DNA from: Frankiales bacterium
Lineage (GTDB): Bacteria > Actinomycetota > Actinomycetes > Mycobacteriales > SCTD01
NCBI GenBank assembly: GCA_025965735.1
Contig: JAOPWK010000228.1
Span: 1-19,205, forward strand
Length of the DNA stretch: 19,205 bases
Reading direction: 5' to 3'
This document shows positions 7,193-13,359 of this stretch, one piece after another. The stretch's first letter is position 1. Each line of letters starts with the position of its first letter. The translations under genes were made by a program, and so were the position numbers. Below the pieces are notes generated by a model that was not told the DNA's origin, made no database searches, and was given only the letters and a program-made list of their open reading frames with translations.

Positions 7193-7404
7193 ACGATCAC
7201 GGTAGAGCAGGCCGCCCGTGCGGTGCGGGTCAGAGCCACCCGAGCCCGCTCGGCTGCGGCCGGCGGCGAGCGCCGCGCCGGGCGGGACGTGTCCGGGCTG
7301 GACCACATTCCCGGCCCACGTGACGCCGGCGGCGGCGGCCAGAGCGTGTGGGACAGGGGCAGGGGCAGCGGCCGGACGGGGTGCGCGATGGCGAGGACCA
7401 GCAC
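7189..7404 (-). CDS. Possible small membrane peptide after the CDF gene
   Basis: This frame encodes about 71 residues from GTG 7404. It starts with the hydrophobic stretch LVLAIAHPVRPLPLPLSHTLW and ends in an Arg/Pro/Ala-rich tail. It stops exactly at the next gene's GTG (GTGA overlap), like the other junctions here. It is in the same frame as the CDF gene and stays open from that gene's TGA at 7456-7458, so the preceding residues GHALWFLGLTV would complete a TM helix. No ATG and no ribosome binding site are visible. It could be a real coupled gene with an obscure start or a decayed one. Confidence 0.35.
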   Translation of the reverse strand: MLVLAIAHPVRPLPLPLSHTLWPPPPASRGPGMWSSPDTSRPARRSPPAAAERARVALTRTARAACSTVIV

Positions 7405-7455
7405 GGTGAGCCCGAGGAACCACAGCGCGTGCCCGACGCCCTCGTCCCACCGTCT

Positions 7456-8178
7456 TCAGCAACGACCGGCGCTGCCGCAGGCGTCCCCGCAGCCGTCAGC
7501 CGCTGCCGGCTCGGCGGTGAGACCGGCGACGGCAGTCGGTGCGCAGCACCCCTGTCCGCGCCAGGCGTCGCGTCCCTCCTTGAGGGCGATGGCGGCGATG
7601 ACGAGCCCGGCGACGGGATCGGCCCACCACCAGCCGAGGGCGGCGTTGAGGCCGAGGCCGACGAGCAGGGCCACGCTCATGTAGGTGCAGAGCAGCGTCT
7701 GGTTGCTGTCCGCGACCACGCTGCTGGAGTGCAGGGCCCGGCCGGTGCGGCGCTGCGCCCACGCCAGGAACGGCATGACGGTCACCGACGCGAGCGCGAG
7801 CGCGATCCCGACCGGTGACGCCTCGGGCTCGGAGCCGGTGACGAGCGCCCTCAGGGACTCGAAGGAGACGTAGGCGGCGAGGGCGAGGAACGACACGGCG
7901 ATGAGGCGCAGTGCCTTCTGCTCACGGCTCTCGGGGAGCAGGTGCCGGAACTGCCAGAGGATGATCAGCCCGGACGACACCTCGATGGCGCTGTCGAGCC
8001 CGAACCCGATGAGGGCGACGGAGCCGGCGACGAGCCCGGCGCCGATCGCGATGACACCCTCGACGAGGTTGTAGGAGACGCTCGCTCCGGCGAGCAGCCG
8101 GGCGCGCCTGCCGAGCCGCGCCCGGTCGGCCGGGGTGACCGCTGCGGCCTTGGCGGCGTGGTCGTGGACAGCGCTCAT
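7456..8178 (-). CDS. Cation diffusion facilitator-type metal exporter
   Basis: The protein has 240 residues and about five or six TM helices of the cation efflux (CDF-like) fold. GFGLDSAIEV (Asp62) and VADSNQTLLCTY (Asp157, Cys164) sit where classical CDFs carry their intramembrane metal sites. This matches a divergent subfamily in which His is replaced. The classical C-terminal ferredoxin-like domain is missing. In its place is a 30-residue Cys-rich tail with CC at 211-212 and further Cys at 230, 234 and 240, likely binding thiophilic metals. ATG at 8178 overlaps the repressor's stop (ATGA). The context predicts export of Cd, Pb or Zn under ArsR control. Confidence 0.88.
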   Translation of the reverse strand: MSAVHDHAAKAAAVTPADRARLGRRARLLAGASVSYNLVEGVIAIGAGLVAGSVALIGFGLDSAIEVSSGLIILWQFRHLLPESREQKALRLIAVSFLALAAYVSFESLRALVTGSEPEASPVGIALALASVTVMPFLAWAQRRTGRALHSSSVVADSNQTLLCTYMSVALLVGLGLNAALGWWWADPVAGLVIAAIALKEGRDAWRGQGCCAPTAVAGLTAEPAAADGCGDACGSAGRC

Positions 8179-8525
8179 GCGCCGGTGTCCTGGCCGTACG
8201 TCGGGCAGAGCGCGACCTGCTCCCCGGTCGCCTCCAGGAGCCGCTCCGCGCTCGCGAGCAGGTCCAGCAGCTCGGGCCGGGCCAGGGAGTAGAGCGAGGC
8301 CCGTCCCTCGGCGCGGGCGGTGACCAGCCCGCAGTCCTTCAGACAGGACAGGTGCCCGGACACCGTGGACTGGGCCAGCCCGAGGTGGGCGGTGAGGTCG
8401 ACGACGCGGTGCTCGCCCAGGACGAGGTGTTGGACGATCGCGAGCCGGGCCGGGTCGGCCAGGCCGCGGAACAGGCAGACCGCAGCGGTGAGGTCGGCTT
8501 CGGTCTGCACAGTTGTCATCGGCAT
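8175..8525 (-). CDS. ArsR-family metal-sensing repressor, CmtR-like
   Basis: This 116-residue winged-helix protein contains LFRGLADPARLAIVQHL, the recognition helix LAQSTVSGHLSCLKDCGLV and the wing EGRASLYSL. Cys61 and Cys65 in the recognition helix and Cys107 near the C-terminus match the three-thiolate Cd/Pb site of mycobacterial CmtR (Cys57, Cys61, Cys102). The ArsR and CadC metal motifs (CVCD type) are absent: that position reads VVDLT. Start is ATG 8525 or ATG 8519; both lie in the palindrome at 8516-8535. It is the first gene of the operon and overlaps the exporter. It likely represses itself and the exporter until Cd or Pb binds. Confidence 0.93.
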   Translation of the reverse strand: MPMTTVQTEADLTAAVCLFRGLADPARLAIVQHLVLGEHRVVDLTAHLGLAQSTVSGHLSCLKDCGLVTARAEGRASLYSLARPELLDLLASAERLLEATGEQVALCPTYGQDTGA

Positions 8526-8535
8526 AGGCCGATGA
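8516..8535. promoter_or_regulatory. Perfect palindrome over the repressor start, likely operator
   Basis: tcatcggc and gccgatga form perfect 8-bp arms around atag, spanning both candidate start codons of the ArsR-type gene. ArsR repressors usually bind imperfect palindromes overlapping their own promoter or start. Only 43 bases separate the palindrome from the divergent methyltransferase gene, so one site could control both directions. Confidence 0.6.
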
Positions 8536-8578
8536 TACGACTACGGGCGTCCGCTCCGCCCTGACCGAAGGAGACCCG

Positions 8579-9166
8579 ATGGGGCCCGTCGCCACCACCC
8601 TCCTGCTCCAAACGGCGTTCGTGCTGCTCGCGTTCGGCTGGCGCACCGTCGCGCAGGTGCGAGCCACCGGCAGCACCGGCTTCGTCGCTCACCGCGAGCG
8701 CGGCCTGGCGGCCAAGGCCGCCGGTCTCGCCCTCACCGTCGGCCTGCTCGTCGTCGTCGCCGGCACCGTGCTTGCCGACGACCGCGGCTGGGACGCCCCC
8801 GCCGCGCTCGGCGCCGTGGCGATGCTCGGCGGCCTCGTCCTCTGCCTGACTGCGCAGCGGGCGATGGGCGCATCGTGGCGGATCGGCGTCGACCCCGACG
8901 AGCGGACCGACCTCGTGACCAGCGGGCTCTTCGGCAGGATGAGGAACCCGATCTTCACGGCGATGCTCCTGTTCGCGGCCGGCAGCGCGCTCGCCGTCCC
9001 GACCGCCGTCAGCGTGCTCGGGCTGCTCCTCGCGACCGCGGGCATCGTCGCGCAGGTCCTGATCGTGGAGGAGCCGCACCTGCGCCGACAGCACGGCCCT
9101 GCCTACGACGACTACCTCGCCCGCACCGGCCGGTTCCTCCCCGCCCTCGCGAAGGCCGGCCGATGA
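8579..9166 (+). CDS. ICMT/PEMT-family membrane methyltransferase
   Basis: The protein has 195 residues and about four or five TM helices. The C-terminal part carries the family signature: LVTSGLFGRMRNPIFTAM (Arg122-Asn123-Pro124), then VEEPHLRRQHGPAYDDYLARTGRFLP (Glu164-Glu165, Tyr176/Tyr179). This region binds S-adenosylmethionine in isoprenylcysteine carboxyl methyltransferases and phospholipid methyltransferases. Bacteria lack classical prenylated-protein substrates, so the substrate is unknown (lipid or small thiol?). AAGGAG lies 7 bases before the ATG. It diverges from the metal-repressor gene and overlaps the next small gene by ATGA. Confidence 0.9.
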   Translation: MGPVATTLLLQTAFVLLAFGWRTVAQVRATGSTGFVAHRERGLAAKAAGLALTVGLLVVVAGTVLADDRGWDAPAALGAVAMLGGLVLCLTAQRAMGASWRIGVDPDERTDLVTSGLFGRMRNPIFTAMLLFAAGSALAVPTAVSVLGLLLATAGIVAQVLIVEEPHLRRQHGPAYDDYLARTGRFLPALAKAGR

Positions 9167-9333
9167 GCTGGGTGCCGGTAGAGGCGTGCCCGCTGCCGAC
9201 CTCGGAGCAGCCGCTGCGGGCCGCCGAGCTCGACGCGCTGTTCGCCGCGCTCCTCGGGCTGCGCCGCCCCGAGCGGGCGCAGCGCAGCGGCAGCCGCCCC
9301 GAGCCGTGGCACGGGAAGCACTCCGTCGGCTAG
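9163..9333 (+). pseudogene. Small gene coupled to the methyltransferase, probably 3'-truncated
   Basis: This is a 56-residue frame starting ATGA-coupled to the methyltransferase. The N-terminal part (EACPLPTSEQPLRAAELDALFAALLGLRRPER) resembles an actinobacterial family of about 100 residues that, as I recall it, continues into a conserved ECCSFF motif. Here the similarity ends near residue 38, followed by unrelated sequence and a stop that overlaps the antisense ABC ATPase fragment. It therefore looks like a gene cut by a deletion or recombination. A short functional peptide remains possible. The family match is from memory and unverified. Confidence 0.5.
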
Positions 9334-9408
9334 TCGGGACCTTCGGCCCATGATCTCGGGGTCGTGCGAGGCGACGATGAGGGCGAGCCCGTTGGACCGG
9401 TAGGCGCG
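9322..9408 (-). pseudogene. ABC transporter ATPase C-terminal remnant
   Basis: On the minus strand, 29 residues read as the end of an ABC ATPase: NGLALIVASHDPEIMGR, with the H-loop histidine in SHD, followed by RLADG, the usual end motif (RLxDG). There are no Walker A, Walker B or LSGGQ motifs nearby, so this is a short leftover. It sits antisense to the end of the truncated small gene, consistent with a junction made by deletion. Confidence 0.55.
9336..9349. promoter_or_regulatory. DosR/DevR-like palindrome
   Basis: gggaccttcggccc resembles the GGGAC...GNCCC core of actinobacterial DosR/DevR boxes (dormancy, hypoxia and NO response). It lies inside the ABC remnant and about 100 bases before the Met/His-rich mini-ORF. 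In such GC-rich DNA it may be chance, since the bases also encode the remnant's conserved region. Confidence 0.2.
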
Positions 9409-9447
9409 TCCTGCCGGCGCCGGACCCGAACGGCGGATCCGCAGGGG

Positions 9448-9552
9448 ATGGTCTGGATGATGTGGGGCATGGGTGGCATGGGCCGCCGCGCCCCCGCGCC
9501 CCTCCCGCCGGAGCACGTGCACGACGACGGCGTGAAGCACGCGCACGGCTAG
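9448..9552 (+). CDS. Met/His-rich mini-protein
   Basis: This 34-residue frame has an N-terminus full of Met, Trp and Gly (MVWMMWGMGGMG), then Arg-Arg and Pro, and a His-rich end (PPEHVHDDGVKHAHG). Met clusters and HxH motifs are typical of copper-binding peptides. A purine-rich AGGGG lies just before ATG 9448 and at a better distance (about 10 bases) from ATG 9457, so the real start may be the latter. It sits among gene remnants beside a DUF305 fragment, so it could be a leftover of a larger copper protein. Confidence 0.35.
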   Translation: MVWMMWGMGGMGRRAPAPLPPEHVHDDGVKHAHG

Positions 9553-9605
9553 GCGGACGCCGGCGCCGCGGGGGCTTCCCGCAGCGCCGCCCGGCAAGAC
9601 GCAGG

Positions 9606-9692
9606 TACGGCCCCGCCGTCGCGCTCGCCAGGGAGATCAGGATCGCCCAGCAGGCCGAGATCACGAAGATGCAGGACCTCCTCGAGCTCTAG
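9606..9692 (+). pseudogene. DUF305 C-terminal remnant
   Basis: The last 28 residues before the TAG read YGPAVALAREIRIAQQAEI and then TKMQDLLEL. This matches the closing helix of DUF305 proteins (LAxxIxxxQQAEIxxMxxLL). These are His-rich ferritin-like exported proteins often encoded near copper genes. The N-terminal half with its HHxxA motifs is not found upstream in any frame, so only the 3' end survives. Confidence 0.55.
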
Positions 9693-9788
9693 CCGCACCG
9701 CCCGGGCACCGACCCTGCGTCCGTGCCCGGGACCTCCGGCCCTGGCGCGCCGCGTCGGCGCAGGGCACGGTGAGGCAGGAGGACAGCC

Positions 9789-10520
9789 ATGAGCGCACGG
9801 ATCAGGAGGCACCCGATCGCAGCCTCGCTGCTCGCAGCCGTGCTGGTCGTCGCGGGCATCTGGGTCGTGAAGCTCACCCAGGTCGCGCTGGGGGCCCGCA
9901 GCAGCGCCGAGCACTGGTCCCAGCCACAGGGGGAGACCGGCGGGTTGCTCTACGTCGCGCTCGGCGACAGCGCCGCTCAGGGCGTCGGCGCGAGCGACCC
10001 GCAGCACGGCTACGTCAGCCTGCTCGCCGATCGCCTGCGCGAGAGGACCGGCCGGCCCGTCGAGATCGTGAACCTGAGCAAGAGCGGCGCCCGGATCCGC
10101 GACGTCCTCGACACGCAGCTCCCCGCCCTGTCAGCGCTCGGGCGCACGCCGGACGTGCTCACCGTGGCCATCGGGGGGAACGACGTGCGGGCCTACGACA
10201 GGGCGACGTTCGCCCGCGACGCGGATCGGCTCACCGCGGCGCTGCCCGCAGGCGCGTACGTCGCGGATGCGCCCTACTTCATGCACGGCCACTGGGAGGC
10301 CGACGCGCAGCAGGCCGCCGACGTCCTCACCGCCGGTGCGACGGCACAAGCCCTGCGCCCCGTCGCCCTGCACGAAGCGCTCCGCGCGCAAGGGCCCGAG
10401 GCGATGCTGACCCAGTTCGCTGCCGACTGGTTCCACCCGAACGACCGCGGTCACGAGGTGTGGGCCGACGCGTTCTGGGACCGGATGGCCAACGACCCGG
10501 CGCTCGGGCCGTCCGGCTGA
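9789..10520 (+). CDS. Membrane-anchored SGNH/GDSL hydrolase
   Basis: The protein has 243 residues. A signal-anchor helix lies at about 9-35 and an SGNH hydrolase domain at about 50-235. Block I is YVALGDSAAQGVGAS with nucleophile Ser61. Block II is NLSKSGA. Block III is VAIGGNDV (Gly129, Asn131). Block V is DWFHPND with Asp213 and His216. All four catalytic or oxyanion elements are present, so it should be an active esterase or lipase-like enzyme acting outside the cytoplasm. The substrate is unknown. AGGAGG lies just upstream of the ATG. It appears to be a single gene, following a region of remnants. Confidence 0.92.
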   Translation: MSARIRRHPIAASLLAAVLVVAGIWVVKLTQVALGARSSAEHWSQPQGETGGLLYVALGDSAAQGVGASDPQHGYVSLLADRLRERTGRPVEIVNLSKSGARIRDVLDTQLPALSALGRTPDVLTVAIGGNDVRAYDRATFARDADRLTAALPAGAYVADAPYFMHGHWEADAQQAADVLTAGATAQALRPVALHEALRAQGPEAMLTQFAADWFHPNDRGHEVWADAFWDRMANDPALGPSG

Positions 10521-10677
10521 CGCCCGTCGTCGGTCGCGGAGTCGCGGGCACCGGAACGGGCATGCTCCCGTCCGAGCAGCGCCGCGCGCCTCTTGCTGGG
10601 CGAGCGCTACGACGACACCCACGTGAGCGTGCAGTCGCACCTCGTCCAGGCGTGCCGCAGCTGGCGCTTCCGCCGAA

Positions 10678-10767
10678 CCTCACCCCCGCACAGGCTCCAG
10701 CAGGAGCACGGGGATCTCGCGCCCGGTCCTGCGGGGGTGAGGGCTGTGACCGCTGCGCCAGGACCGG
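10678..10767. repeat. Nested perfect inverted repeats
   Basis: cctcacccccgca (10678-10690) and tgcgggggtgagg (10730-10742) are a perfect 13-bp inverted repeat. Inside the loop is a small hairpin, gctcc-agca-ggagc. Overlapping the right arm, ccggtcctg (10723-10731) pairs perfectly with caggaccgg (10759-10767). The two larger stems share bases 10730-10731, so they are largely alternative pairings of one switchable structure. Options are a structured RNA, a terminator or decayed mobile-element ends. Confidence 0.5.
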
Positions 10768-10851
10768 ACGCTGCCACCTTTGCTCCGCGTCCGAGCAGGT
10801 GCCGGAGCAGCGTGCTGTCCACGCTACGGAGGTACAGCCGGACCGGTGGGC

Positions 10852-10869
10852 GCCGTCGCCGACGACGGC
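10852..10869 (-). terminator. Perfect 7-bp hairpin after the hydrolase gene
   Basis: gccgtcg-ccga-cgacggc is a perfect 7-bp stem with a 4-base loop. It lies about 63 bases past the stop of the minus-strand dienelactone hydrolase gene and is flanked by a further gcgccg/cggcgc pair. It is a plausible terminator for that operon, without a T tract. Confidence 0.4.
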
Positions 10870-10931
10870 CTCCGGCGCTCGAAGGCGACGACGCACCTGG
10901 CTGCCCTGTGCATGCGGCGGGACGTGACTGG

Positions 10932-11642
10932 TCAGTCCAGCAGGGTCCGCTCGAAGGTGCGCAGGATGCGCGCCCAGGCGTCTTCCGCCGAAGGCTCGTG
11001 GTAGTTGAACCCGGCCACCCGCTCGAGCACGGCGAGCGGTCCGAGACCGTGCCGGTTGAGGAACGAGTGCCCGGCGTCGGCGTACTCCTTCACGTCGTGC
11101 TCGACGCCCAAGGAGGTCAGCGCGCTCTCCAGCCGGGCGGCGGCTCCCCGCAGCCCGATGTCGCGACGGCCGTAGCTCGCGACCACAGGGCAGGCACCGC
11201 GGAGCACCTCCTCGGCGTCTCTCGGCAGCGGCCCGTAGTTCGGGGCGGAGGCGTCGAAGCCGCGCGTCGCACCCAGCAGCGCGAAGCCGCCGCCCATGCA
11301 GAAGCCGAGCACGCCGATCCGACCGGTGCAGTCGTCGCGACTGGCCAGCCAGGCGCGGGTGGCCTCGATGTCGCCGAAGGCGTTCCCCTCCCCGGAGGTC
11401 AGTGCGCGGAAGGTCGAGCGCAGGCAGCGCACCGCCCCGCCGGCGCTGTAGAGGTCGGGCGCGACGGCGAGGTACCCGGCGGCGGCCAGCCGGTCCGCCT
11501 GCTGCCGGGTGTCCACGGTGAGGCCGAAGACCTCGTGCAGCACGACGACACCCGGCCACGGCCCGCTACCGACGGGCGGGACGCCGAGGTGGGCGCGCAG
11601 CTCGGGGGCGCTGCTCGCGCCGGGCACGGTCACGTCGGGCAT
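10932..11642 (-). CDS. Dienelactone hydrolase family protein
   Basis: This 236-residue alpha/beta hydrolase has the full dienelactone hydrolase triad: nucleophile Cys115 in GVLGFCMGGGFALLG, Asp161 in SYGRRDIG and His192 in YADAGHSFLNRHG. The conserved Glu of VVVLHEVFGL (Glu37) is also present. The family hydrolyses dienelactones and other esters in the cytosol; here no aromatic-degradation genes are near, so the real substrate is open. The ATG has GAGGAG upstream, located within the end of the phosphatase gene, which it overlaps by 13 bases. The two are cotranscribed. Confidence 0.93.
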   Translation of the reverse strand: MPDVTVPGASSAPELRAHLGVPPVGSGPWPGVVVLHEVFGLTVDTRQQADRLAAAGYLAVAPDLYSAGGAVRCLRSTFRALTSGEGNAFGDIEATRAWLASRDDCTGRIGVLGFCMGGGFALLGATRGFDASAPNYGPLPRDAEEVLRGACPVVASYGRRDIGLRGAAARLESALTSLGVEHDVKEYADAGHSFLNRHGLGPLAVLERVAGFNYHEPSAEDAWARILRTFERTLLD

Positions 11643-12898
11643 GGGGGTCTCCTCGGGAGCAGGTCGGGCTCGACGTGCAGGACGAGCACGGCCACGTCGT
11701 CGTCGCCGCTCGGCAGCCGCTGCACGAGTGCGTCGGCCAGCTGCTCGGCGTCCAGCCCGGAGAGCGCCTGCACCGCCTGCCGCAGCGCCTCGAGCCTGAC
11801 GTCCAAAGCGGTGCGGCGCTGCTCGACCAGGCCGTCGGTGTACAGCACGACGACGTCGCCGGGCAGCAGGTCGCGTTCGTGGTCGGCCCGGTCGGTACCG
11901 ACGCGCACGCCGAGCATCAGGTCGGGCGGCGTCTCGAGCAGGTCGGCGACGCCGTCTCGCAGCAGCACGGGCGGCAGGTGCCCGGCCGAGGACCAGCGCA
12001 GCCGGCGCTCGACCCGGTCGAGCTGCACGTACACGCACGTGCCGGACAGCTCCGGCGTCAGGTGGTCGATCACCCGGTCCAGACGGGACAGCGTCTCCGC
12101 CGGCGGCTGCTGCGCGTCGACGGCGGTCCCCCGCAGCAGGTTGCGCAGCTCGGCCATCCGCGCCGCGGCCTGCGCGTCGTGCCCTGTGGCGTCGCCGACG
12201 ACGAACGCGGTCATCCGGTCCGAGAGCGGGAACGCGTCGTACCAGTCGCCGCCGACCGCCAGCCCCTGCAGGGTCGGCACGAAGCGGGCCGCCAGCGCGA
12301 GCCCGGGGACGACGGGGAGCGGTGGCAGCAGGCTGCGCTGCAGCGCGGTCGAGACGCTGCGCTGCAGCTCGCGCAGCCGCACGCCCGACAGCGCCAGCCC
12401 GGCGGCGGAGGCGAGGTCGCTCAGCCGCTCAGCGTCCGCGTCGTCGAAGCCGCGCCCGCAGCGTCCGACGGTCAGCACACCGAGCAGGTCACCGCCGCGG
12501 ACCAGCCCGAGCACGAGCGCCTCGGTCGTGCCCAGCGACTGGGCCAGCTCGACCTGCCTGCGGGTGCGGAGGTCTGCGCTGCCGGCCGCGGCCGCCAGGT
12601 CGGCGGCGGTCAGCCGCAGCCGACGACCTGGCGCGTCCACCAGCCGCGACAGGACGCCCACGGTCTGGGCCGAGGAGCGGCGAGCGTGCACCTCCCCCTG
12701 GTCCAGCGGCAGGTCCAGCGGGCCGGCCGCGCCGAGCGCGACGACGCGGGTCACCAGGTCGGGCGGCTCCAGAAGGTCGACCAGGCACCAGTCGACGGCG
12801 TCCGGGACGAGCACCTGCGCGAGCTCCGCCATCGCCCCCTCGCCGTCCACGGCGGTGCAGAGCGCGCGCACGGCGCGAGCCAGCAGCTGCTCGCTCAT
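11630..12898 (-). CDS. GAF-SpoIIE (PP2C-type) serine phosphatase
   Basis: The protein has 422 residues. An N-terminal GAF-like sensor domain (about 10-170) and a linker helix (ELQRSVSTALQRSLLPP, the usual LQxSLLP lead-in) precede a SpoIIE/PP2C phosphatase domain (about 195-408). Metal-site motifs are complete: AVGGDWYDAF (Asp218), VVGDATGHD (Asp236), SSAGHLPPVLL, LYTDGLVE and DDDVAVLVL. It probably dephosphorylates an anti-anti-sigma factor of the STAS type, releasing a stress sigma factor. No such partner is in the window. GAF has no Cys or His arrangement that tells the ligand. Start ATG at 12898. Confidence 0.92.
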   Translation of the reverse strand: MSEQLLARAVRALCTAVDGEGAMAELAQVLVPDAVDWCLVDLLEPPDLVTRVVALGAAGPLDLPLDQGEVHARRSSAQTVGVLSRLVDAPGRRLRLTAADLAAAAGSADLRTRRQVELAQSLGTTEALVLGLVRGGDLLGVLTVGRCGRGFDDADAERLSDLASAAGLALSGVRLRELQRSVSTALQRSLLPPLPVVPGLALAARFVPTLQGLAVGGDWYDAFPLSDRMTAFVVGDATGHDAQAAARMAELRNLLRGTAVDAQQPPAETLSRLDRVIDHLTPELSGTCVYVQLDRVERRLRWSSAGHLPPVLLRDGVADLLETPPDLMLGVRVGTDRADHERDLLPGDVVVLYTDGLVEQRRTALDVRLEALRQAVQALSGLDAEQLADALVQRLPSGDDDVAVLVLHVEPDLLPRRPPCPT

Positions 12899-12956
12899 CG
12901 CTCACCCGGCACGGTCTGGACCCTAGGCGCACTGCCCGGGTGCGGGCCGTGGCCGG

Positions 12957-13334
12957 CTACGAGGCCTGCGGCGCGCGCGCTCGCGCCCGGAGCGCCACCG
13001 CGGTCCGACCCGTGACGACGGCGGCGAGCGCGGCGACCGGCGCGAGGACGGCGACGGCGAGCCGGTCGTGGTGGCGGACCAGCTCCGCCACGCAGAGCAG
13101 CGTCGCGGCAGAGGACGCGACCCCCGCCAGCACGGTGTGCAGCTGAGGCACCTCGGAGTGCGGCCAGTCGGCAGGGCCCGCCGGGTCGACCGGTTCGGGC
13201 GCCTGCGCGCGGTAGGCCGCGAACAGCCGGCTGGACCACGCGTCGGTGCTGACTCGTCCCAGCCGGCGCAGGCCCTCTCCTGCGAGCAGGAGCAGGACGG
13301 CGTAACCGGCGATGAACGCTGTCTCGAAGGCCAC
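12957..13334 (-). CDS. Small membrane protein downstream of norB
   Basis: The product has 125 residues. One TM helix lies near the N-terminus (FIAGYAVLLLLAGEGL), followed by a hydrophilic region with DPAGPADWPHSEVPQLH and two TM segments (TVLAGVASSAATLLCVAELV; LAVAVLAPVAALAAVV). It begins with GTG, 25 bases after the nitric oxide reductase stop, so it should be cotranscribed with norB and may assist it. I recognise no family. Confidence 0.78.
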   Translation of the reverse strand: MAFETAFIAGYAVLLLLAGEGLRRLGRVSTDAWSSRLFAAYRAQAPEPVDPAGPADWPHSEVPQLHTVLAGVASSAATLLCVAELVRHHDRLAVAVLAPVAALAAVVTGRTAVALRARARAPQAS

Positions 13335-13359
13335 CTCGCTGCGCCTCAGCGACCGTCGG

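Larger units (their letters stand above)
10521..10931. other. Non-coding gap with nested inverted repeats
   Basis: The 411 bases lie between convergent genes. Open frames cross it on both strands, but none has a credible start, a ribosome binding site or a recognisable product. It contains the nested repeats at 10678-10767 and the hairpin at 10852-10869. Confidence 0.6.

Noticed and set aside
10607..10822. 71-codon Cys-containing minus-strand frame in the intergenic gap
   Set aside because: It has no ribosome binding site and no recognisable motif, and it spans the inverted repeats.
12903..12942. 7-bp inverted repeat (cacccgg...ccgggtg) between the small membrane gene and the phosphatase gene
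   Set aside because: The loop of 26 bases is long and the arms are short and GC-only, so it is too weak to call a terminator.
10593..13015. Long plus-strand frames opposite the phosphatase and hydrolase genes
   Set aside because: The products are Ser/Arg- or Gln/Arg-rich shadows; the complete catalytic motifs are on the minus strand.
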